Source of the DNA: Selaginella moellendorffii
Lineage: Eukaryota; Streptophyta; Lycopodiopsida; Selaginellales; Selaginellaceae
NCBI RefSeq assembly: GCF_000143415.4
Contig: NW_003314306.1
Location: 1 to 64,000, forward strand
DNA: 64,000 bases
Direction: 5' to 3'
Shown: piece by piece, positions 52,779 to 64,000 of the stretch
Layout: the number at the start of each line of letters is the position of its first letter
How positions within the stretch are numbered: the first letter of the stretch is position 1
Translations under genes and position numbers: made by a program
The notes under the pieces: model-generated
Database searches by the model: none
Told to the model about the DNA's origin: nothing
Seen by the model: only the letters and a program-made list of their open reading frames with translations

Positions 52779-55700
52779 ATGGCGATTGGGGCTAGGGCAG
52801 CCAGGCGCTGTGCCGCTGCGCTCCTCCTCCTCTTCGTGCTCACCTTGCTCCGCGATGCAGCTAGATTGGATCGATTCTTGGGGCGATCGCCGCCTCTTCT
52901 TCCCCTTGCGCCTGGGATCTACAACACCTCCGGGGCGCCGCTTCCCCACAAGATCAATGTCCACATTGTGCCGCACACGCACGATGATGTGGGATGGCTC
53001 AAGACTGTGGATCAGTACTATGTTGGCTCCAACAATTCCATCCAGGTACTCTAGCTGGCCAAATTTCTGGCATTTTTCCTTTGTAAAGCTCCTTTTTTCC
53101 TGTAGATTGCCGCTGTCCAGTATATTATCGACTCTGTCATCCAGTCCCTGGAGGACAATCCAGATCGCAAGTTTATCTATGTTGAACAGGCAAGTCACTC
53201 ACGAAGCTACGCACAGTTCTTTCTTTGTGTTTGATTTTTTTCCATTGAATCGCTTTCGTTTCCCAGGCTTTTTTCCAGCGATGGTGGAGGGAGCAAACTC
53301 CTGCGAAGCAAAAAATCGTGCATCAAATGGTTGAGTCCGGTCAACTCGAGTTCGTGTAAGCTAGGTTTTTTTTTTCTCTCCTTTTTTTTTCCTTCTCTTT
53401 TAGTTCGAAGCTTTCTTATAATTGTTGCTACAGTAACGGGGCGTGGTGTATGCATGACGAAGCTGGTGCTAGCTACATCGACATGATCGATCAAACTACG
53501 CTTGGCCATCGGTTTATCAAATCCCAGTTTAACAAAATGCCTCGCATTGGATGGCAGATCGACCCGTTTGGCCATTCAGCTGTGCAAGCTTATCTTCTCG
53601 GAGCAGAGGTGATGCAACTGTCGGCTTCTAGCAGAAAAATAAGCGTCTCTCCGTTTGTTTCTGGCAGGTCGGCTTTGATGGTTTGTTTTTTGCACGGGCT
53701 GATTACCAAGACATTGCTAAACGACGAGCAACGCGCGGCATGGAGTTTGTATGGCAGGGATCCAGAACATTATCGTCGTCTTCACAAGTATAAACCCTAC
53801 ACCGCTCCAGTGTTTTATAAGTTTCTATTGCAGATCTTTGGAGGTATCCTCGCAAATCACTACTCTCCTCCAGAAGGGATGAATTTCGACTTTAAGTCCA
53901 ATGATCCTTTGATACAAGTAAGTTCAGCTGGCTGGTTTTTAAGGCAGAGAATGACCTGTATGCTCAGGACAATCCTCTTCTATACGACTACAATCTTCAG
54001 GAGCGAATTGACTTGTTTGTCAAGCGTGCTCAAGAACAGGCAATTATTTGAGTTCTTTTTTCGTTTATCAAGGACACTTGTATATACTTTCAGAGTGAGC
54101 AGTTCCGATCAAATCATATAATGTGGACTATGGGTCAAGACTTTAATTATGAGCAAGCAAATACTTGGTTCAAGCAGCTAGACAAGCTAGTGCACTATAT
54201 GAACAAGGTGTATATACTCTCGCCTTTTATTTTTTTTATTTTAACAGTATAGCTGCAGGATGGAAGAATTAATGTGTTTTACTCTACTCCATCTATCTAC
54301 GTAGATTCGAAAAATACTGCCAACATCACCTGGCCTTTGAAAACCGAGGACTTTTTCCCGTAAGTCTGCTATGCTTGGAATCCGTTAGATGACGACGTTG
54401 AATTTTTTTAAGCTACGCGAATTGCTCCCATTGCTACTGGACTGGTTATTTCTCAAGCCGCCTCGCTCTGAAAGGCTACGTTAGGAGGTTGTCTGCGTAC
54501 CTTATGGTAACATATTCACCATAATCATCTCATCGTTTCTTTCTTCTTTTAGGCCGCACGTCAGCTAGAGTTTGCGGTGGGCAGAAATTTTTCTGCAGAC
54601 AACACCGATTCTCTGGAGGATGCGCTCGCAATCCTCCAACATCACGATGCTGTAACTGGGACCGAGCAACAACATGTTGCAAATGACTATGCGAAGAGAC
54701 TCGCTACTGGGGCTTCCAAGGTTTTGATCTTGTCATATATTACAAAGAAATGACTCTGAAAAATATGTTTACAGGCTGCGAAGGTGATGGAGGTAGCCAT
54801 ATCCGTCCTAACGGCCTCCAGCTCCGCGCTTAATACTGCGACCAATTGGTTTGTTCCAATCTGGGAAAGATTAACGTCCTCCAAATACTTGTCCGTTTTA
54901 CCGAAAGGAATCAGTGGCAGATCTGCTCTGAGCTTTGATCAGGTATGCACTTTACAGGATTTTAGTATCTTTCTGATATTGTCTTCGCTACCTCTCTAGT
55001 GCCTGCTTTTGAATATTAGCTATTGCCCACCTTCTGAAGCCCAACTAGAGGATGGCACTTCTCTGGTAAGTGGTTACCCTGGCCAGTTGGCTGAATTCTT
55101 AGCATTTCTCGCAGGTAGTAGTTTTGTACAATACGCTTGGCTGGAGTCGTAAAGAGATGGTGCGAATTCCGGTATGTTGCAGGACATGCCTTGGCTTCAG
55201 CTCTGAAAACCAAGGTTTTCCTTTACAGGTTTCAAGTACACGTTTGCAAGTCAGAGATTCGACTGGGAATGCAATTCCGTCGCAGCTAATTCCTTTAGAC
55301 AGCGTGACAAAAAAACTGAAGGAGATTTATGTGAAGGCGTATACGGGCAACTCTTCCAGCAATGACGACGTTTACACTCTTGTGTTCAAAGCTTCTGTTC
55401 CGCCATTAGGATTTAATTCCTACTTCATCAGCGCGTCAAACGGTGCACATGGTAAGCTTATTTCCTTTGGTTGGACAACACGTTGCAAGTCTGTTTATGT
55501 AGGTTGTGCATCGCTCTCTTCTTTCAAAAATCATGAAAGCCCAAGGGAAGTATTCTCATCTAAAACCAAGCTTAAGTTCTCGTCCAGTGGACAGCTTCAA
55601 CAGTTTACGGATCGTAAATCTGGAGTAAGTGTGAGATTCTAGCTTGGAAGAAATTTACATTCTTGGATTTCTTATATCAGATTGTATCCGCTGTCAAGCT

Positions 55701-57422
55701 GTCATATTGCTGGTATAATTCAAGTGATGGTGTCACAGAAGAAGCCCGAGGCCAGGTAATTAAAAATTGCATACAAAGGTTATCAATTCCTTGATAGTAG
55801 TCTTCGGGAGCTTACGTGTTTCGTCCCAACTCTTCGTCCTGCTACCCCGTCGATAGCAAAGAGATGGTATGTGCGAAAACATATGTTCGGTATGCTTACA
55901 CAATATCCATAGGTTTCGAGCTATATAAAAGGTTCCTTGGTTGAAGAAGTACATCAAACGTTCTCTTCCTGGGTATTCCAGGTAAGGACTTGATTATCTT
56001 CGTCACAAGAGATATATATCAATTGGTTTTTCAGGTGCTGAGGCTTTACAAAGACGCGCAATATGCTGAAATCGAATACACAGTGAGCCTTCGCTTTGAT
56101 AACGTTTTCTGGAAAAACACAATGTACTGGTTGTGTTCGATGTGTTTCAGATCGGACCAGTTCCAGTAAACTCCAGTGATGCTGGCAAAGAAATAGTTAC
56201 CAGAATAAGCACGGACTTGGAAAGCGAAAAGATTTTTTACACGGATTCGAACGGTCGAGACTTTCTTAAGCGGGTAAGGATTCCCATGTTAAAGGTCCTG
56301 GCTTTAACGCGGTCTGTAGGTAAGAGATTTTAGAAGTGACTGGGAGCTCAATGCCACTGAACCAATATCGGGAAACTACTATCCGGTGAGGTGATCAGTG
56401 ACGGTCTCTTTGTGAAAACCATTTCCTCTTATGTAGATCAACCTGGGCATTTACTTGCAAGAAAACAATACGGAGTTCTCCGTGCTTGTGGATCGAGCAA
56501 TTGGCGGCTCTAGTCTAAAAGATGGTGACGTCGAGCTAATGGTGCAAAGGTATGCATATAGATGTCGATCGATATAGTTTGAAGCCTTGTGCTTTCTTCA
56601 GGCGCTTGTTACACGACGACCACAGAGGTGTTCAAGAAGCTTTAAACGAAACAATATGCATAGACAGCAACGAATGTGAAGGCCTGACGGTACTGTATCT
56701 TCTCAAACTTTAGTAGTCATTACTATTATCTTTGCATTGTCATTCAGGTTCGTGGCAAGTTTCTTCTTGGTTTACACTCGACACAGGAGTCTGCGAGATG
56801 GCGACGAAATCAAGGCCAGCGGCTTTATTCGCCTCTGGAAATGTTTTTCTCGAAGCTGTCTTCGAGCACTGGCAAGATAGGAAATCCAACATTCTCTGCA
56901 ACAGAGTCTGGCTACGAACTACCACAGAACATAGCTATCATCACGCTGCAGGTAATTTCGCTCGAAGCTAACGCGCTTCTATACTTTATCGCGTTTCTAT
57001 ACATCCAGGAAATGCAAAACGGGGATGTCCTACTGAGACTGGCTCATTTGTACGAGGTAGAACATTAGTTTGAAGTTTTTATAGTTCTCCCTTCTAACTT
57101 TTTTGCAGGCTGGGGAGGATATCGAGCTGTCCACGGTTGTGCGAGTCGATTTGCAGAAGATTTTTGGCCTGAGACAGGTTTTGTGTTTTCATCTACTTTG
57201 CATAGTGAAAACACTGGATTTGCACAGGTTGCAAGTGTTGTGGAGCTCAATCTTTCAGCTAACCAAGAGAGAGCTTCCATGAAACCTCTACAATGGCAAC
57301 TTGATCCGAACGTAGAGGATGCTGCCGCTGTTCACGTTCGCGGTCCACTTTTAAAGCCGGGCGATCGCCACATTGACATTGCTCCCATGGAAATCCGGAC
57401 CTTGCTCGTCACCTTTGGCTAG
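52779..57422 (+). CDS. Lysosomal/vacuolar-type alpha-mannosidase, GH38, 28 exons
   Basis: Exons from ATG 52779 to TAG 57420-57422, joined at short introns (about 50-250 bp), give an unbroken GH38 protein of roughly 1,000 residues. It has an N-terminal signal anchor, [15 protein letters not shown] (zinc-binding His and Asp), [21 protein letters not shown], the nucleophile region [23 protein letters not shown] (zinc His), VVLYNTLGW, and the C-terminal beta domains to RTLLVTFG. The enzyme trims alpha-mannose from N-glycans in the vacuole or apoplast. Two introns look like GC-AG types (donors at 53190 and 54040). The stop is 256 bp from the stop of the converging PPR gene. No lesion was found. 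Confidence 0.93.
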
Positions 57423-57678
57423 ACCTTGCAACACTCCAGGTACTAGCTTGACGGACAATTGTTGAATGAATCTCACACTTGAGATTGTTTGATTTGTGAG
57501 AGGTTAAGAAGCTTTGCTTATCAAAAGTACATGACATTCTATGTTTATATGACAAGAAACTCTACTTCAAGAGGTGACAGTGTGCAAAAGGAAAAGTTGG
57601 CAGAGCTAAGCATCTCCAAGTTGTGTAAGTCTTTTGGCCGTCTCCTCCTCAACTAATCACTCTCCTCCTGTGCATTGT

Positions 57679-59547
57679 TTAGCGCGCCTTTAGATCTCGG
57701 GAGGCAGCGATGCTGGACAGTAGAACATAAGCCGAGGAACACTCTCCATCCAGCTCCAAAATCTCTCTCGCAGCTCTCTTCCCACGAGTCCCGTCCTTGT
57801 GAGCTTTGCATCCCCCAAGCAAGCTCGTCCACGAGACATCATCCGCCGGGAAAGGCATCGTTTTGATGAGCTCCTCCGCCTCACCCAGCCTCCCTACGCG
57901 GCCGAGCACGTCGACGAGACAATGGTAGTGCTCCACCACCGGTTGCAAGCCGTGATCCTCCTGCATCGACCGGAAGTTCTCCAAAGCATCGTAGAAGAGA
58001 CCCGCGTGGCCGTGAGCCGCCAGGATGCTCGTGAACGTTCGCTCGTCCAGCCGGAATCCCTCGTTGATCATGTCGAGTTTGAGCGCAAGAGCTTGATCCA
58101 GGTGACCACTCTGAGCATACGCCTGGATCATGGAGTTCCAGGAGACCTGTGCTCGTCGCGGCATTCGATCAAAACATCTCCGAGCCTCCTCCAGGTGACC
58201 GCTCTCAGCGTACACTCCGATCATAGCGTTCCACGAGATTGTGTCTTGGAAAGGCATTGCATCAAACAGCAGCCTTGCCTCTCGCTCCTCCCTGCTCCGA
58301 CCAAACGCAGAGATCATGGAGTTCCAAGACGTGAGTGTGATAACCGGCATCCTCCAAAACGCGAGCTTGGCATCGCTGGTATACCGGGCTTGTGCATATC
58401 CCGCTGCCAGCAGCGTCCAAGAAATGATATTCTTCCGAGGCATCTGATCAAAAAATCTCTTGGCTTCCTCCGCAGACTGACACTCCACGCAAGCCAGAAT
58501 TGCTGTGTTCCAAGACACCAAATCCCGGCAAGGCATCGTTTCAAAGACCCCGATAGAATCCTCTCGATGCCCAGCTTGGGCATAAGCTGCCGATATCGCG
58601 TTCCATGATGTTATATCCCTCCTCGGCATCGCTTGAAAGAGGCTCAAAGCTTTTCCGACATCGCCATTTTCTCCATACGCTACAAGCATGGTCGTCCACG
58701 CCACAGCATCCTTGTGAGAAATCCCATCAAACAGCCTTCTCGCTAAAACCATATGCCCATTGTGGGCATACGCTGCTACCATGGTCGTCAAAGAAACCAC
58801 GTCTTTCACTGGCATCTTATCGAAAAACAGCCTCGCAGTGTGATAATCCCCAGCAGTGCAGTACGCAGTGATCATAGACGTCCACGACGCCAAATCCCAA
58901 AACGGCATTCTATCGAAAAGCCACTGTGATCGATCCATATGCCCAAGCTGGGCATTTGCCTGGACTAGAACGTTCCAGGAGATTTGATCCTTCTCCGGCA
59001 TCCTCTCCAGAAGAGCGATCGCGTGTTCGTGATCGCTCTCTTGCAAATACGCCTGCGCGATCGCATTGAGAGATTTCACGCTCCAGCTCGGCATCCTCTC
59101 GAAGAACCCTCGCGACTCCTCCAGATACCCCTCCTTGGCATACATTGCGACCATGGTCGTCCAGGTGATGATCCCACACTCTGGATTGGCATCAAAGACG
59201 CGCTTGGCCGCCGGCAAATCCCCGCTTCTACCGCACGCCGTGAGCATGATATTCCAGGAATACGCGTTGGGATGCCGGATGGAGTCGAAAACCTGGCGCG
59301 CGTCGTCGATGCTGCCGCATTTGCCATACATCTCCACCAGGAGATTGAGTAAGAAGACGTTGCCATGGTGCTGGCTGCTAGAAATCCGAGCGTGAGCCCC
59401 TCGTCCGGCGCTTAGATCCCTAGAATCGCCAAATCCCCGCACAAGCTGCGCAAAGAATGCCGGATCTTCCTGGACTTGGAACTCTGTGCTGAAGAATCGA
59501 TCGCGGTAGCAATGGCGATGGCGATTGCGATGGCGCCCAAATCGCAT
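57679..59547 (-). CDS. PLS-class pentatricopeptide repeat protein with E-type C-terminus
   Basis: An intron-free 622-residue protein. After a short basic leader (RFGRHRNRHRHCYRDRF) that could target an organelle come about 14 PPR motifs, each about 31-35 residues. They contain the usual phrases: NLLVEMYGKCGSIDDARQVF, YSWNIMLTACGRSGD, SWNAMIGVYAESGHLEEA, SWNSMIQAYAQSGHLDQA. The C-terminus (VEHYHCLVDVLGRVGRLGEA, DDVSWTSLLGGCKAHKD, SSAYVLLSSI) is the E1-like region; it stops without a DYW domain. Such proteins bind organellar RNA and specify C-to-U editing sites, recruiting a DYW partner. Lycophytes have very large families of them. ATG at 59547-59545 is the first in frame. Confidence 0.92.
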   Translation of the reverse strand: MRFGRHRNRHRHCYRDRFFSTEFQVQEDPAFFAQLVRGFGDSRDLSAGRGAHARISSSQHHGNVFLLNLLVEMYGKCGSIDDARQVFDSIRHPNAYSWNIMLTACGRSGDLPAAKRVFDANPECGIITWTTMVAMYAKEGYLEESRGFFERMPSWSVKSLNAIAQAYLQESDHEHAIALLERMPEKDQISWNVLVQANAQLGHMDRSQWLFDRMPFWDLASWTSMITAYCTAGDYHTARLFFDKMPVKDVVSLTTMVAAYAHNGHMVLARRLFDGISHKDAVAWTTMLVAYGENGDVGKALSLFQAMPRRDITSWNAISAAYAQAGHREDSIGVFETMPCRDLVSWNTAILACVECQSAEEAKRFFDQMPRKNIISWTLLAAGYAQARYTSDAKLAFWRMPVITLTSWNSMISAFGRSREEREARLLFDAMPFQDTISWNAMIGVYAESGHLEEARRCFDRMPRRAQVSWNSMIQAYAQSGHLDQALALKLDMINEGFRLDERTFTSILAAHGHAGLFYDALENFRSMQEDHGLQPVVEHYHCLVDVLGRVGRLGEAEELIKTMPFPADDVSWTSLLGGCKAHKDGTRGKRAAREILELDGECSSAYVLLSSIAASRDLKAR

Positions 59548-59649
59548 TAACTCCTCTTCCACATCCGGGAATTTAGGGTTCTTGGCCTTCCAGATAAAAT
59601 ATTTTTCAAGATATACATTCTCTTGGCGGAGAAAGAAGCGAGAGAGGCG
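59548..59649. promoter_or_regulatory. Short divergent promoter
   Basis: Only 102 bp separate the start codons of the PPR gene (-) and the coiled-coil gene (+), so both promoters and leaders must overlap or lie inside the neighbouring genes. No clear TATA box; a CCCTAAATTCC element (telo-box-like on the minus strand) sits at about 59568-59578. Confidence 0.45.
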
Positions 59650-61379
59650 ATGGCCTCTGTGGCTCAGCGCTACCCCGCCTTGATCTTCCCATCGTCTCTC
59701 TTCCGCAAGCCCGATGCGCGGTGCGCTGCCACTGGCGATGATGGATTCAAAGCGCCGGATCGAGCAACGGTGTCATCGGCGGCTTCTTCTTCTCCGGATT
59801 ACAAGCCCTTGGATCTTGGCCCGGCGGAGCTCAAGCTCTCTTTGCAAGACGAGCCGGCGAGCAAGAAGAAGGAAGAGGTGCGTAAGCTCGAGGTAGAAGG
59901 CGAGATTGGAGCCAGCAGAACGAGGATTTTGGAGGAATTTCGCAAAGGACTCAAGGACAAGAGCGCTGGAGAGCTCGCATTGTATGGCGGGATTGCCGGT
60001 GTCGGGCTTGCGATTGGAGGCAGTGTGCTGAGCTCGCTGGAGGTCTTGCCGCTGGTTCCCGAGGCGCTCCAGGCAGTGGGCGTGGGCTACTCGATCCTCA
60101 TCGCTGGGTAAGCGATCAGATAGATTTCTTTCTCGGTATTCTCTTGTGTTTCTTCTTTCTTGAAAGCTTGACGGAGTTTTGTTCGTGTGTAGTCGAGCTT
60201 TGAAAGGGAAGAACAATGTGCTCGTTGCGACTTCTCCGTTCAAGGCCATCAGTGAGTTGGTCGACAGTAGCGAGAATTCACGCGTCCAACGGACGACGGT
60301 AGTTCTTCCTCGCGTAATTGATTCTTCTTCTTCTTCGATGTAGATTTAATGCTTGCAAAAAACTTACAGGATATGGACGAGGCTGTCGTGCAAGCGCTGG
60401 AAAAACTTGCCAAGGAACGCGACGCAGCAGTGAACAAAGTATGTTCTCACTCGTTCCTTTTCGATTGTTGTCTCAACGACAGTTTTTCATCAGGTGGAAG
60501 AAATGAAGCAAGCCGCTAGTGATTTCGCCCGCTTGGTTTCTGAGAAGGAGGCTCTTGAAGCGGTCGCAATGGAGCTTGTCAAGGAGAGGGACTCTGCAAT
60601 CTCCGAGGTAGATCACAGTTGCCATTTCTTTCTTTTCCGTGGATGAGATGATGTGCTCGTAGTGTAGGTGTCGGGGCTCAGAAAAGCTGTCGAGGCCATG
60701 CAGGGGAGAATCTCTTCCGTGGAGAAAGCTCTAGCTCAAGAAGTCCAACAATTCAGGCAACAAAACGAGGCACTGGAGGTGCTAGCATGTCAGCTGGCAA
60801 CCGAGAGGGACTCGGCTTTACAGGAGGTTTATCGGTTTAGTCTTCTTTCCACTTGATGTTTGCTGATTCTCCGCGCTCCAGGTTGCGAGGTTGAAAGAAA
60901 TGGCATCCCAAAGCGAACGATCCGAGGCAGAGAAGCAGTCTCTGGAAGCCGTCGCTTTGCGTCTCACCGAAGAACGAGACGGTGCTCTCCAAGAATTGGA
61001 GCAGCTTAAAAAGGTGAGCAAGAAAAAAAAACTTTCACCTGTGCTTCAAATCTTTCACACTCTCAGGTTGTCGCGGAGCTTCGAGCATCAGATTCGGGCC
61101 TCACGCCGGAGCAAGAGCTCTTCATAAAGGAGAAAGTTAGAGCTGCTAGATCACAGTACATTGATATCTCACAAGGCTATGACAAACAGGTATGTGATCT
61201 TCTGGTGACCTTACTTACAGTGGAGACACTGCTTGTTCTAGGAGAAGGAGGTGCAAACATTCGTCTCCCATCTTGTAGAAGAGTATGGGGCGCCCCGAGA
61301 GTGGACTCTAAATTACATGAAACAATTTCTAGACTCCAAGACTTTCGTGGTGAATGAAAATAGTCACACTGACTTCTGA
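59650..61379 (+). CDS. Plastid-type membrane protein with CAAD-like hairpin and coiled coil
   Basis: Eight exons (59650-60107, 60193-60298, 60370-60438, 60494-60607, 60668-60826, 60882-61013, 61067-61189, 61242-61379) give 432 residues. The first 45 are Ser/Ala/Arg-rich, like a chloroplast transit peptide. Residues about 108-153 form a helical membrane hairpin (ELALYGGIAGVGLAIGGSVL, then LVPEALQAVGVGYS) resembling the CAAD/CURT1-type domain of thylakoid and envelope proteins. Residues about 190-370 are repeated Glu/Lys/Leu-rich coiled coil with recurring LEAVA and ERDSA phrases. Each coiled-coil exon ends in phase 0, suggesting expansion by exon duplication. A specific function is not known to me. 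Confidence 0.78.
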
Positions 61380-61438
61380 TTTTCAAGGTATTTTTTATTC
61401 TTTTTTGCCAACTATTGATGTTAAATCTTTGCATGCCT

Positions 61439-63949
61439 TCATTCAGCTGCTTTATACAACACATTTTGTATGAGAGACGCCATGGCTTTGCTGGGATCTT
61501 TGAAGTTGTCCTTCTTGGGATAGATGAACTGGAATATCCGCGCTGTTTCAAACATGAGCCTCTTGATGCTTCGAGGAATCTGGCTGGGTGTCAAAAACTC
61601 CTCAGTTAGCTCCTTCCAGCTTTCATCTATGATTCCTTGCAAGTGTTCTATGGCCTGGGATTCAGTGATGCCCGGGTTTTCTCGCATGTAGCATGTAATG
61701 CTTGAGGCAACTTCGCCTTTCTCTCGTTCAAACTGGAAAGAAACCATCAGTTGTGAGTTGATCAAGCGATCAAAGATTTCACCTGATATGTTCCAATGTC
61801 ATTGCACAGCCTTGCGATCAAGCACGTCAGTTGCAGGCAGCGTGAGTTCTTGATCTCTTGCATCAGATGTTTTGAGATGGATTCGCCGCAGAAGAAGATG
61901 GAGCTCAGGAGCAAGTCTTGCATCCCAACACTGACGGTGGCATTGCTCAAGTATGTTTCAAAGCTCGGGATGTGTTTTCTTTCCATCCATTCCGCATCAA
62001 CTAGTTGAGCACTGATGAGCTTTGCCAACTGCATCAACGATTCAGAAAATCAGATCATGCTACATTGCATTTGCACATTACTTGTTCTTGCATGTGTTCC
62101 CTTATATCAATGGATGAACCAGTTTGAACCTTCGAAGCGCTTTTAACCATTTCGTTGATAGTCCGGTACAAGCCACTGAAGCAAATTTGAACTTCCTCGG
62201 ATAAGTGGCTCACGAGAGATGGATCCCAGCTGTAGACACTGTTTGATGAGAAGTTCTCGCTTTTCAAAGCTTTGCTCACCTCCTGATAGCCTCAAGAATA
62301 CATCTGGTCTGTGCAGGGCTGCCATAGTAATCGGCTAAATCGTCGAGCGTCGAGCTGAGGAGAGCGTACTTTGTGTAGAAGAGCCGCAACTCCGAGAACT
62401 CTGGCTCAAACATGCAAGACGCAATGCTAAAGTGGGCTGTCACGACCTTGTCACCAAAAAATGGAAGATCTCCAAACTTGAGCGCGGCCCACCACCTTTA
62501 CACAAACACAACTTAATCAAGGTGTGATTTTGAGCTTTATATTGTACCTCAAGAGCGTCTGGATTTCTGATTGGTGAATTGACTGGCATGCGTTGAAGTC
62601 CTCTTTTGCCAGATTTATAAAGAGCTCATTGTTTACAAAAGGCAGCCTGTAGTTGATTCCTTAAGGAATTTCAAAAGCAAATAAAGAAAATCACCTGTAA
62701 ATTGTTTTGGCTATCCATATATCGTTCGGGCCGTAATTGTGAATATAAGATTTAGAATACGCCCTTGGAAGACATGAATTCCACTGGTTCGATAACTCAA
62801 ACTCTACCTGAATTGAGATTGAAAATGAACTATATCAATGTGTTAATTAGATGTGTACCTCTTGGAAAAAGTTTTTCTTGGCTGACCATTTGTCTAAGTA
62901 AGCTTTATCAAGTTGTGATAAATATTTATGAGCATAGTTCTTAGCTTTTGTCAAGATATTGTCGTTTGCAAAAGCGACTTGGGATGCTCTGTATAGATTG
63001 AATATATCAGAAGCACCATGATATGATTCGCCAGGGAAACAGAAGAATTTGTCTTCGCTTGACATAAAATTTAGAAATACATCTACATAAACGCATTTTT
63101 TTCCATATGTATATGCATGAATAAACAGAATAAAAGAACCTTACCTGGTGTCACCTTATATCCATGCAACCTGAGCAGACGAAAGCCCATTGATGTGTCG
63201 TCAATATCTTTGAGATAGCTGTCTCTCCCCCATCCAATTCCTTTTTTATCACTCCAATATCTATCATAAAATTGTTAGTGGACAATTGTTATTGACTATT
63301 CATACTTACTTATACACATAATCTAATATGTTTTTAATTTCAGGTTGAAAATATCGATCAATTCCTAGCCTTTCCAAGGTATCAACAATCCATAAACGCT
63401 CAAATAAATCGATAGCATATTGACATGGCACTAAAGTTATAGTTTTTAGAATATTGACAGTATCAACTCAAACAACATAAATTTACCTGAGTTTTTCACT
63501 TTTTTAACCACTCCTTTGAGATACTCCAAGCATCTGGCGTCCTTTGTGTGCATATATACACAAGCTGTGGCGGAAGGGGAACTTAGAAACGATCCATCAG
63601 TGCCTATGAACTGTAAAATCTTTTCCCAGTTGATGTGATCTTGCAATCCTTCTAAAGAATATAGAATTGTTGTTGGAATAGAATGAACCATCTCTAATGG
63701 AATCCTGGATATGTAAAGAAAAATTAGTGCATTCAACTGACTATGTTAGCAAATTTGAGCTTAATTACTTTTGCAACTTCTTTTGACGATATCCTTGAAG
63801 AATTTTTAGAGCTGGAATATCAATTGGAATGTCTAGGCCCTTCTGTTTGGCTTCCTCTAGCATCGTCATAAAAATGAGCTCAAAACCACAAAGTAAATCT
63901 CCTTTATCTTTTGTAAGTTTGTATATGTTTTGCTTGAGGAATCTTTCAC
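61439..63949 (-). CDS. Bifunctional diterpene synthase (class II and class I), 3' part
   Basis: Eleven exons on the minus strand (63949-63769, 63704-63487, 63430-63310, 63260-63145, 63052-62859, 62808-62695, 62646-62548, 62495-62280, 62229-62082, 62028-61783, 61732-61439) give 648 residues to the TGA; the 5' part is beyond the window. The protein has [14 protein letters not shown], the DXDD motif that protonates GGPP (class II). Further on are LDDLADYYG with the DDxxD motif and [14 protein letters not shown] with the NSE/DTE motif, both for class I ionisation. Carrying both is typical of bifunctional plant diterpene cyclases, such as Selaginella miltiradiene and labdadienol synthases. The product cannot be predicted. 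Its stop is 59 bp from that of the converging neighbour. Confidence 0.93.
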
Positions 63950-64000
63950 CTGATCACAAAATGTTAGGAGATAACCTTGATTTATACCATGGAAACTACC

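Noticed and set aside
57799-58608. 269-codon plus-strand frame inside the PPR gene
   Set aside because: Antisense of repeated PPR motifs; its composition follows the repeat and has no independent support.

Overview
The window is nuclear DNA of a land plant, most likely a lycophyte such as Selaginella. The clues are many very short introns (about 50-100 bp), an intron-free PLS-type PPR gene, plant LRR receptors, GT37 fucosyltransferases, Ty1/copia and Ty3/gypsy relics, and a diterpene synthase that carries both class II and class I motifs. Species is inferred from gene style, not from a search. There is one 100-N assembly gap (45024-45123).

Layout. 1-7000: relics of at least two Ty3/gypsy elements. 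8106-18312: a gene island with two tandem RLP51-like LRR receptor-like proteins (-), an adenylate kinase (+), a DnaJ-type zinc-finger protein (+) and a conserved plant protein with an SMI1/KNR4-like region (+). 18313-34900: accessory DNA with fucosyltransferase pseudogenes, tRNA relics, rearranged copia pieces, a kinase fragment, a MITE-like element, an internally deleted gypsy element with a PPT and LTRs, long AT-rich stretches, and one small secreted cysteine-rich peptide gene (33023-33265). 34972-42640: a non-RD LRR receptor kinase, an intact fucosyltransferase, and a broken fucosyltransferase next to a tRNA-Ala. 42675-50780: a degenerate hAT-like transposon, dispersed repeats and a long inverted repeat. 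50786-52500: a second intact fucosyltransferase and a second tRNA-Ala, in inverted orientation to the 41-42 kb copy. 52779-64000: a dense island with an alpha-mannosidase (28 exons), a PPR protein, a plastid-type membrane coiled-coil protein, and the 3' part of a bifunctional diterpene synthase that runs off the right edge.

How the genes relate. The intact genes do not form one pathway. Immune-type receptors (RLP pair, non-RD kinase), cell-wall or glycan genes (GT37 fucosyltransferases, GH38 mannosidase), a candidate defence peptide and a diterpene cyclase share a region rich in local duplication. The strongest structural theme is repeated copying, inversion and decay of the fucosyltransferase family, with at least six copies or pieces. 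Three tRNA-Ala genes or pseudogenes occur in the same regions, and two of them clearly travelled with a fucosyltransferase in an inverted duplication. I found no CRISPR array, prokaryotic operon or clearly new multi-gene system.
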